Positions 52,761 through 57,875 of a stretch of DNA of 57,875 nt are shown here, in pieces. The number at the start of each line of letters is the position of its first letter. Position 1 is the first letter of the stretch. The stretch covers positions 4,725 through 62,599 of the forward strand of contig NZ_FOQY01000044.1 of the NCBI RefSeq assembly GCF_900113865.1, given 5' to 3'. Below the pieces are notes generated by a model. It was not told where the DNA came from and did not search any database. It was given only the letters and a program-made list of their open reading frames with translations. Source of the DNA: Streptosporangium canum (GTDB lineage: Bacteria > Actinomycetota > Actinomycetes > Streptosporangiales > Streptosporangiaceae). The position numbers and the translations under genes are program-made.

Positions 52761-53617
52761 TTGCTGTCCTTTCCGGCACGCTCCAGGAAGTCCGCGATGA
52801 GGGGGGCGATCTGCGGCAGCTTCTCTTCAAGTGCGAAATGCCCGGTGTCGAACAGGTGCAACTCCGCTGTCGGCACATCCTTGAGGAAAGCCCGCGCCCC
52901 CTCCTCCACGAAGAAGGGGTCGTTCCGCCCCCACACGATCAGGGTCGGCGGCCGGTGCTCACGCAGCCACGCCTGCCACTCGGGGTAGAGCGCGACATTG
53001 CTCTTGTAGTCGAACGCCAGGGCGATCTGGATCTCCTTGCGGCCCGGCAGGTCGAGGAAGTGCTGGTCGAGGGTCCACCCGTCGGGGGCGATCGCGGCGG
53101 GGTCGGACGCGCCGCCCTCGTACTGCCCCCGGGTGGCCTCCAGGGTCAGCAGCGGGAGCACCTGATCCTCCTCGCCGGGCCCCAGGGCGACGAACCCCCG
53201 CGCCGCCGCGCTCAGCCCCTCCTCGTAGACGTTGCCGTTCTGCACGACCAGGCCCGCGATCCACTCCGGACGCCGTACGGCCAGGCGGAACCCCACAGGC
53301 GCCCCGAAGTCGAACGCGTAGAGCACGAACCGGTCCAGGCCGAGCGCGTCCACGAACCCCTCGACCACGTCGGCGAGGCGGTCGAAGGAGTAACCGAACC
53401 CGGCCGGCGCCTCGCTGTTCCCGAAGCCGGGGTAGTCCGGCGCGACCAGGTGGTAACGGGTGCCGAGGGCGTCGATCAGCCGGGCGAACTGGTGGGACGC
53501 GGACGGGAAACCGTGCAGCAGGAGCAGCGTGGGCGCGTCGCGGGGACCCGCCTCCCGGTAGAAGACCCGGACCCCGCCCACGTCCACGGACCGGTGGGCA
53601 ACATTTGGCACATCCAT
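52757..53617 (-). CDS. Alpha/beta hydrolase, epoxide hydrolase/dehalogenase-like
   Basis: A 286-residue alpha/beta hydrolase. LLLLHGFPSASHQFARLI carries the oxyanion HGFP, and the nucleophile elbow is LYAFDFGAPVGFRLA with Asp in place of Ser, as in epoxide hydrolases and haloalkane dehalogenases. A cap domain follows, then LIVWGRNDPFF and the catalytic-His region FDTGHFALEE. It probably hydrolyses an epoxide or halogenated compound. ATG 53615-53617 is preferred (AGAAG 8 bases upstream); an ATG ten codons earlier is also in frame. It is co-transcribed with the NAD(P)-binding protein. Confidence 0.88.
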   Translation of the reverse strand: MDVPNVAHRSVDVGGVRVFYREAGPRDAPTLLLLHGFPSASHQFARLIDALGTRYHLVAPDYPGFGNSEAPAGFGYSFDRLADVVEGFVDALGLDRFVLYAFDFGAPVGFRLAVRRPEWIAGLVVQNGNVYEEGLSAAARGFVALGPGEEDQVLPLLTLEATRGQYEGGASDPAAIAPDGWTLDQHFLDLPGRKEIQIALAFDYKSNVALYPEWQAWLREHRPPTLIVWGRNDPFFVEEGARAFLKDVPTAELHLFDTGHFALEEKLPQIAPLIADFLERAGKDSK

Positions 53618-53701
53618 CTCACATGCTTCTTTCCCTCGAAGATGCATTAGTTATAGCCCGCCGACTTCTAACGCGTCAACCGGTCGCATACCATTAGAAA
53701 C

Positions 53702-54256
53702 ATGCACCTCCCGCTGACCGGCGAACCGGTCGCGCTTGATCTGATCAACACCCTCGGCGCCTCCCCCGACGGGCCCGTGGACCACCTGACGACGGTGGAC
53801 GCGCTGCGGGCATGGCTGCGGGCGCAGGCACACCGTCTTCCCCAGCCCGGAGCGCCCCTCACCGATGCCGATCTGGCGGCCGTCCTGGACCTGCGCGAGA
53901 TCGTCGGCACGGTGGTCGACCACACGCGACGAGGGGCCGAGCCTCCGGCCCCGGCACTGCGCGCGCTGAGCGCGGCCGACCGGCTGGCCCCGCCGTACCG
54001 GACTCTGAGCTGGGAGGACGGCCAGATGGCTGTCAGCGTCGGACGCGCGGGCGACTACCGGTCCACGCTGGTCGCGACACTCGCGGGTGCGGCGATCGAC
54101 CTGCTGGCCGGGCCGATCGCGTCGGTACGCGGATGTGAGGGGCCCGGCTGTCGCATGCTCTTCCTGCCCGCCCACCCCCGGCGGCGCTGGTGCTCTCCCG
54201 AGCTGTGCGGCAACCGGGTCCGGGTGGCGCGCTACTACCAGCGCCACAAGGCATGA
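53702..54256 (+). CDS. ABATE/CGNR zinc-finger protein
   Basis: A 184-residue stress-type regulator: N-terminal ABATE domain (LTGEPVALDLINTLGASPDG, then helices to about 135) and a C-terminal CGNR zinc finger with RGCEGPGCRMLFLPAHPRRR and WCSPELCGNRVRVARYYQRH, supplying the four cysteines. The family is taken to be DNA-binding regulators. The ATG at 53702 lies 7 bases after TACCAT with no ribosome-binding site, so it is probably leaderless. It is divergent from the hydrolase operon by about 85 bases and may control it. Confidence 0.92.
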   Translation: MHLPLTGEPVALDLINTLGASPDGPVDHLTTVDALRAWLRAQAHRLPQPGAPLTDADLAAVLDLREIVGTVVDHTRRGAEPPAPALRALSAADRLAPPYRTLSWEDGQMAVSVGRAGDYRSTLVATLAGAAIDLLAGPIASVRGCEGPGCRMLFLPAHPRRRWCSPELCGNRVRVARYYQRHKA

Positions 54257-54321
54257 GCCGCCCCACCTCGGCATGAGGCTGTGGCGGCCGGATCCGTGCC
54301 CGGGCACCCGTCGGGACGGCC

Positions 54322-54376
54322 CGGATCAGGCCTCCCGGAACCCGCCTGCCGGGGTGACGCGGATCAGGCCTCCCGG
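54322..54376. repeat. Direct repeat around the MOSC gene's stop codon
   Basis: CGGATCAGGCCTCCCGG occurs at 54322-54338 and 54360-54376, 38 bases apart. The second copy contains the last codons and stop (TCA at 54364-54366 on the plus strand) of the leftward MOSC gene, so the first copy is a duplicate of the gene's 3' end placed just beyond it. Confidence 0.8.
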
Positions 54377-55035
54377 GGCCGCCCCGACAGCCGCCGGTGC
54401 ACCTTCGCCGCGTAGGTGGGGTTGAGCGCGTCGCCGGCGTCGGGCACCCGCGGCAGCAGTCCGGGCTCGGTCGTCAGCGCGCGGAAGAGGAACGCGATCG
54501 TCACCTCGTGGCCGGGCCGGGAGACGACCTCGATGCCGTCACCCGCCTGGATCTCCCCCGGCTCGATGACGCGGAGGTAGGCGCCGGGCATCGCGGCCTG
54601 CGTGAACCTCTTCACCCATCCCTGCTCGTCCAGCCAGCCCGCGAACGTGCGGCACGGGATGCGGGCCGAGGTGACCTCCAGGATCAGGTCCGCCCCGATC
54701 CGCCACCGCTCACCGATCAGGGCGCCGTTGACGTCGAGGCCCGAGGTGGTGAGGTTCTCGCCGAAGACCCCGTTGGGCAGTTCGCGCCCCAGCTCCTTCT
54801 GCCAGGTGTCGAGGTCCTCTCGGGCGAAGGCGTACACCGCCTGGTGGTCGCCGCCGTGGTCGCGAAGGTCGTACACCACGTCTCCCGCGACACCGCTGCC
54901 CGCCGTCCCCATCGGGCCGGGGGCGGCCACGGCCACCGGTCCGGCCGCGGGGCGCTTGTCGATCCCGGTGAAGTCGGCATCGGTGTAGTCGGCGGAGTGC
55001 AGGTGGGCGAGGTTCACAGAGAGAAGCAGAGGCAT
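54364..55035 (-). CDS. MOSC domain protein (YiiM type)
   Basis: A 223-residue MOSC-domain protein. GVFGENLTTSGLDVNGALIG and the SARIPCRTFAGW segment with the molybdenum-ligating cysteine place it with YiiM-like stand-alone MOSC enzymes, which reduce N-hydroxylated compounds using molybdenum cofactor. The ATG at 55033-55035 is preferred: TATAAA ends 9 bases before it, so the GTG at 55044 lies in the promoter and the gene is probably leaderless. Its stop codon lies in a short duplication. Confidence 0.88.
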   Translation of the reverse strand: MPLLLSVNLAHLHSADYTDADFTGIDKRPAAGPVAVAAPGPMGTAGSGVAGDVVYDLRDHGGDHQAVYAFAREDLDTWQKELGRELPNGVFGENLTTSGLDVNGALIGERWRIGADLILEVTSARIPCRTFAGWLDEQGWVKRFTQAAMPGAYLRVIEPGEIQAGDGIEVVSRPGHEVTIAFLFRALTTEPGLLPRVPDAGDALNPTYAAKVHRRLSGRPREA

Positions 55036-55171
55036 GATTCGCACTTTATAAGGGGTATGAAACCTTCCTCACATGGTGAATCTCCCGGCCGGGGAGGTAG
55101 TGCCAGGTATACCCCCGACTCTCGCTTCAGCGCCCATGTGCCCGGGGACCGCCGCCGATTCAATGATCCAC

Positions 55172-55918
55172 ATGACGATCGCCGAAACCCCGCGGACCTC
55201 CTCGCTCGACCGCACGACGCTTCCCGGGCCATGGGCCGAGGGCGTCAGTCTGATCCTCGGGCCGCCGCTGCTCCTGGCAGGCGTGCCGGCGCGGATCGAA
55301 GAGAACGACTTCTTCCCCGGTCAGCTGGCCGCCTACGCCGCCCAGCCGGGGCAGATGGCCCTTTCCTACGGCCTCTTCACCGCGGGAACCGTACTCCTGT
55401 GGCCCGCGGTGACCTCTCTGTCCCGCAGAATCGGCGTCTCCCACCCCGGCTGGGCCAGGTGGGGGGTCACACTGGTGGTGCTCGGCCTGTTCGGCCGGAT
55501 CTTCCACGCGGGAGTCAGCCACCTGGCCTTCCAGATGGTGGACACCCTCGGCCTGGAGGCGGCGAGGAAGGCCGTCGGCGACACCTACGGCGCTTTCCAC
55601 GTCTTCAAGGCGGTCAACGTCTTCATCATGACCGGCTGGATCGTGCTCGCCGCCGGCGCCTTCCGCGCCAAGGCCCTCGGCGGCGGCGCGGCCGGCGTCA
55701 CGCGCTGCGCGGCCCTCGCCCTCGCGGCGGGACTGCCGCTGGGCGTGCTCAAGGGCAGCAGCGACCCGATCTCCCTGGCGGCCCTCCTCGGCCTGGCCCT
55801 CGCGCTCGTGCCCCTCGGCGTCACCGTCCTGAAGGAGACCCGCCGCCCCAGGTGGTGGGCCGTCGCCCTGACCGTCGCCCTGATCCCGGCCGCCTTCTTC
55901 CTCGGCATCTCCGGCTGA
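55172..55918 (+). CDS. Polytopic membrane protein, unknown family
   Basis: A 248-residue membrane protein with about six or seven hydrophobic spans (for example GVSLILGPPLLLAGVPA, MALSYGLFTAGTVLLWPAV, WGVTLVVLGLFGRIF, VFIMTGWIVLAAGAF, LALAAGLPLGVLKG, LALALVPLGVTVL, WAVALTVALIPAAFFLG). No signature motif is recognised. ATG 55172 is the likeliest start, since the 33 in-frame codons upstream are not hydrophobic or conserved-looking. Neighbours (MOSC protein, RibD-like reductase) give no clear role. Confidence 0.75.
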   Translation: MTIAETPRTSSLDRTTLPGPWAEGVSLILGPPLLLAGVPARIEENDFFPGQLAAYAAQPGQMALSYGLFTAGTVLLWPAVTSLSRRIGVSHPGWARWGVTLVVLGLFGRIFHAGVSHLAFQMVDTLGLEAARKAVGDTYGAFHVFKAVNVFIMTGWIVLAAGAFRAKALGGGAAGVTRCAALALAAGLPLGVLKGSSDPISLAALLGLALALVPLGVTVLKETRRPRWWAVALTVALIPAAFFLGISG

Positions 55919-56109
55919 CGACCTCTCCTCGGCTGCTCCGCGGATGTCATGATCGCTGGAGCGACGAAGACGACGGACCGGAGAGATCGGCGAGATCGGC
56001 GTTCGCGCTGCCCGGCCCCGGGCCCACAGGCGGGGCTGCAGAGCGGCTCAGGACGAGGACAGGAACCCACCGGCGGCAAGGGCGCGTGTCGCATGCCGAA
56101 GCCTCGTGT

Positions 56110-56661
56110 CTACGCCTCCTGCCGGGCTGCCGGGCGGTAGTCCAGGACGATGGCGCCGGAACCGAAGGTGTGGGTGCCGGCGAGCTGCCAGGTCTTGGTG
56201 TCGACGCCGTCGGGGAACAGGCGCTTGCCCTTGCCGACGATGACCGGGTGGAGAAAGAGCTTGAGCTCGTCGATGAGGTCGTGCTTGATCAGGTAGTTGA
56301 CCAGATCGCCGCTGCCGTAGACGAGGAGGTCCTTGCCGTCCTCGGCCTTCAGCTTGGCGACTCCCTCGGCGACGTCGCCTTCGATGACGGCGGCGTTCCA
56401 CGTCGGCTCCTTGAGCGTGGTGGAGGCCACGTGCTTCGGGATGCTGTTCATCTCGCCCACATCCTCGCCGGCCGCCTCCATCGCTGGCCACGCCTCGGAC
56501 ATGCCGTCATAGGTGACGCGGCCGAGGAGCAGGGCACGGCTCTGGGAGAGCTGGCCGGCCTGGAACTTGCCGTGGTCGTCGTTCCAGAACGGCCCGGTCC
56601 AGGCGGGCGCCTCCACGACGCCGTCCATCGAGATGTAGATGACTGCGACGACCTTGCTCAT
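56110..56661 (-). CDS. Dihydrofolate reductase-family protein (RibD C-terminal type)
   Basis: A 183-residue reductase-fold protein of the RibD C-terminal/DHFR-like group: VVAVIYISMDGVVEAPAWTG, then ALLLGRVTYDGMSEAWPAM, KDLLVYGSGDLVNYLIKHDL and LFLHPVIVGKGKRLFPDG. These bacterial proteins are NAD(P)H-dependent reductases of unknown substrate and are not true folate enzymes. ATG 56659-56661 follows GAGGAG by 6 bases. A 45-base tandem duplication sits directly upstream, in its presumed promoter region. Confidence 0.93.
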   Translation of the reverse strand: MSKVVAVIYISMDGVVEAPAWTGPFWNDDHGKFQAGQLSQSRALLLGRVTYDGMSEAWPAMEAAGEDVGEMNSIPKHVASTTLKEPTWNAAVIEGDVAEGVAKLKAEDGKDLLVYGSGDLVNYLIKHDLIDELKLFLHPVIVGKGKRLFPDGVDTKTWQLAGTHTFGSGAIVLDYRPAARQEA

Positions 56662-56674
56662 GTTCTGCTCCTCA

Positions 56675-56764
56675 AGGGTGACGGGTCTGTCCGGCCCGCC
56701 GTTGCGATGCGCCTTCAGCAGGGTGACGGGTCTGTCCGGCCCGCCGTTGCGATGTGCCTTCAGC
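56675..56764. repeat. 45-bp tandem duplication upstream of the RibD-like gene
   Basis: Two copies of a 45-base unit beginning AGGGTGACGGGTCTGTCCGG occupy 56675-56719 and 56720-56764 and differ at one base. They begin 14 bases upstream of the RibD-like gene's start codon and would duplicate any promoter element inside the unit. Confidence 0.9.
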
Positions 56765-56820
56765 CTGGCGGAACCCGTTTACGGATTACTTACGGCCTCC
56801 TTCAGGCGCTGGGACCTCCG

Positions 56821-57015
56821 GGCCGAAGGAGGCCAAGAACCCCCGGCGCGTGGAACGTCGACGAGGCGCGGAAGTCCCTTGAGCCCCTGCGCACGGTGAG
56901 GGAACCGCGCTACACGGCGTAGGAGCTGCTCCTGATTCTCGGCCTGCGGCGGGGTGAAGCGCTCCTGGTCTGGGAGTGCGTCGACCTCCTCGACACCCGG
57001 ACTGATCGTTGGACG
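56821..57015 (+). pseudogene. Degenerate tyrosine integrase fragment
   Basis: The plus-strand reading GAWNVDEARKSLEPLRTVRE, then PRYTA, a TAG stop at 56920-56922, then ELLLILGLRRGEALLVWECVDLLDTRTDRW matches the central part of actinobacterial phage integrases (the W-x-V-x-E-A-R-x-F-L-E start of the catalytic domain and the LGLRxGExLxLxWxxVD box with the first catalytic Arg). The gene has lost its N- and C-terminal parts and contains a stop, so it is dead. It points at the tRNA-Thr 3' fragment 60 bases downstream. Confidence 0.75.
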
Positions 57016-57035
57016 CCGTTGCCGTACGGCATGCA

Positions 57036-57068
57036 AGAGGCCCTCCCGGATCATCCGGGAGGGCCTCT
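57036..57068. terminator. Long hairpin next to the tRNA fragment
   Basis: AGAGGCCCTCCCGGAT and ATCCGGGAGGGCCTCT form a perfect 16-bp inverted repeat around a single central base. It lies 4 bases beyond the CCA end of the tRNA-Thr fragment on the minus strand, where the tRNA transcript's terminator would be. No T-tract. Confidence 0.75.
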
Positions 57069-57072
57069 GAGC

Positions 57073-57117
57073 TGGAGCCGCCCTGGGGAATCGAACCCCA
57101 GACCCCTTCATTACGAG
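57073..57117 (-). tRNA. 3' half of a tRNA-Thr (CGT), probable attachment-site remnant
   Basis: On the minus strand the segment reads CTCGTAATGAA (anticodon loop with CGT), GGGGTC, the T-arm CTGGGGTTCGATTCCCCAG and the acceptor GGCGGCTCCA. The 5' half (GCCGCC acceptor strand and D-arm) is not present upstream; the bases there do not pair. It is thus a truncated copy, as left by integrases that use the tRNA 3' end as attachment site. A functional tRNA cannot be made from it. Confidence 0.8.
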
Positions 57118-57425
57118 GGAAGGACAGACACCTCGTCAGCGGGATCTCGCCCTGCTCAGACGGTGGTCATGGATCAGTGGAGAGCGATCCTGTAAGGCGG
57201 CGTTGCCGTATCGACTGCTGTACACCGCCTCCGTGGACGCAACCGGGTGTTCAATCCTGCGGAAATAGTCCCAGCTTGTGTCATCCCGTTCCATCACCTT
57301 GCTGTCCTGATGGGACGACCAAGGAAGGCGGCGAGCCGATCGATGGCGGGTGCGTCATCGGCGACGGTCTGGGCGGGAGGTGAACCGCCCGGCGCGCGGC
57401 CGCGTGGCGAGCTCGGTTCGCCTAC
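57118..57425. other. Region between tRNA fragment and GNAT gene
   Basis: About 300 bases with short frames only. A leftward stretch reads ADDAPAIDRLAAFLGRPIRT before a stop, which may be a gene scrap, but no family is recognised. Likely debris of the integrated element. Confidence 0.35.
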
Positions 57426-57875
57426 CTACAACCTCTGCTCCAGCCGATGCTGTACCCGACCAAAACCCTGGCCTTCGAAAAAGGCCAGGGCCTCGATGTT
57501 GAAATCCCACACGTCCGCGAACAGGCTGGCGCAGCCGGCTTCCAGAGCCTCCGCGCGAACCGACTCGACCAGGGCCGAATCTACGCCCATGCGAGCCACC
57601 CGTGGATCTACGGCGATGTGGTTGACGTAGACGAACCTTTGCGGATGCATGAGGGCATCGGCAGAGCGGTTCTGGATGGCCGCCGTGATGTACCCAACTG
57701 GGCCGTTCTCCGATGACTCCGCGATGTAAGCCATGGCCCCTTCCCGCGCCAGGAACGCGGCAAAATGCGGCGCCAATTCGTCAGCGGCGTGGACCAGATG
57801 GAAGGTATCCGGTCTTGCATCGACATGGAGATCATGCACGAAGCGATTCAACTGCGCCAAGATCACGACGTCGTC
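57426..57875 (-). CDS. GNAT N-acetyltransferase, 5' end beyond the window
   Basis: At least 150 residues of a GNAT acetyltransferase. QRFVYVNHIAVDPRVARMGV is the acetyl-CoA-binding strand and loop (degenerate R/QxxGxG/A: VARMGVD), and SLFADVWDFNIEALAFFEGQ is the conserved C-terminal part. The frame runs to the window edge; a GTG at 57864-57866 exists, but residues before it (DDVV) continue the family's usual beginning (DD...LAQLNRFVHDLHV), so the true start is probably outside. Substrate unknown. Confidence 0.8.
   Translation of the reverse strand, partial: DDVVILAQLNRFVHDLHVDARPDTFHLVHAADELAPHFAAFLAREGAMAYIAESSENGPVGYITAAIQNRSADALMHPQRFVYVNHIAVDPRVARMGVDSALVESVRAEALEAGCASLFADVWDFNIEALAFFEGQGFGRVQHRLEQRL

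Noticed and set aside
54397..56922. 841-codon rightward frame spanning MOSC, membrane protein and reductase genes
   Set aside because: It covers three genes in wrong frames or strand. Only its last 30 codons (integrase scrap) are meaningful and are annotated separately.
57073..57117. Complete functional tRNA-Thr
   Set aside because: The T-arm, acceptor 3' strand and CCA are present, but no D-arm or 5' acceptor strand can be found upstream to pair with them.

Overview
The window is high-GC actinobacterial chromosome. The evidence is GTG starts and GC-rich third codon positions, a ydaO-type c-di-AMP riboswitch in front of an NlpC/P60 gene, a SAM-IV riboswitch, an XRE(DUF5753)/DUF397 pair, an ABATE/CGNR protein, WXG100-like and YbaB-like genes, and the core gene order lysS-coaX-nadBC-panD-panC-DUF2520 ... 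nuoD-like-DUF3180-folK-folB-NTF2-folP-folE-ftsH-hpt-tilS-DUF2342-dacB-ppa. Streptosporangiales (Streptosporangium or Nonomuraea type) fits best; this assignment is an inference from gene content, not a database match.

Layout. 0-15.3 kb is mostly core: a truncated Q/G/Y-rich protein, an ArgA-type acetyltransferase, a riboswitch-controlled cell-wall hydrolase, small regulators, lysS, coaX, a single-chain NadB-NadC, a WXG-like protein, panD, panC, a DUF2520 dehydrogenase-like protein, a MidA-type methyltransferase and an S66 peptidase. 15.4-20 kb is accessory: DUF397/XRE, a three-gene overlapping cassette whose last member is frameshifted, a cytochrome P450 and TerC separated by exactly one 20-bp palindrome. 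20-33.4 kb is core again: a SAM-IV riboswitch with a class V aminotransferase, an orphan NuoD, a tightly overlapping folate operon (folP, NTF2-like, folB, folK, DUF3180), folE, ftsH, hpt, tilS, a DUF2342 metalloprotease, dacB and ppa. 33.4-40.4 kb codes for envelope functions: a second NlpC/P60 protein, an ECF sigma factor fused to a membrane anchor and a Pro/Thr/Ala-rich tail, a phosphodiesterase-like lipoprotein, another lipoprotein and an ABC-F ATPase.

40.5-57.9 kb is accessory and the most unusual part. It holds an MNT-type nucleotidyltransferase with a frameshifted HEPN partner and a second HEPN scrap, a membrane Ser/Thr kinase, then a type VII secretion-like cassette: a WXG100-like protein, a YbaB/EbfC-like protein and a 2241-residue giant protein with an N-terminal WXG-like/membrane head, a low-complexity linker with three 21-residue repeats and a long beta-rich body in which a Ser/Thr/Gly-rich hairpin module seems to recur about six times. 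No catalytic toxin tip is recognisable, and the reading frame stops inside a short tandem repeat. Beyond it lie two divergent MarR regulators, an NAD(P)-binding protein with an epoxide-hydrolase-like enzyme, ABATE/CGNR and MOSC proteins, a membrane protein, a RibD-like reductase, and a scar of a decayed tyrosine integrase next to the 3' half of a tRNA-Thr, which marks an old integration site.

A pattern runs through the window: several gene 3' ends are followed by degenerate GC-rich copies of themselves, some carrying the stop codon. Several genes appear to be leaderless, with a TANNNT box 6-9 bases before the start codon.
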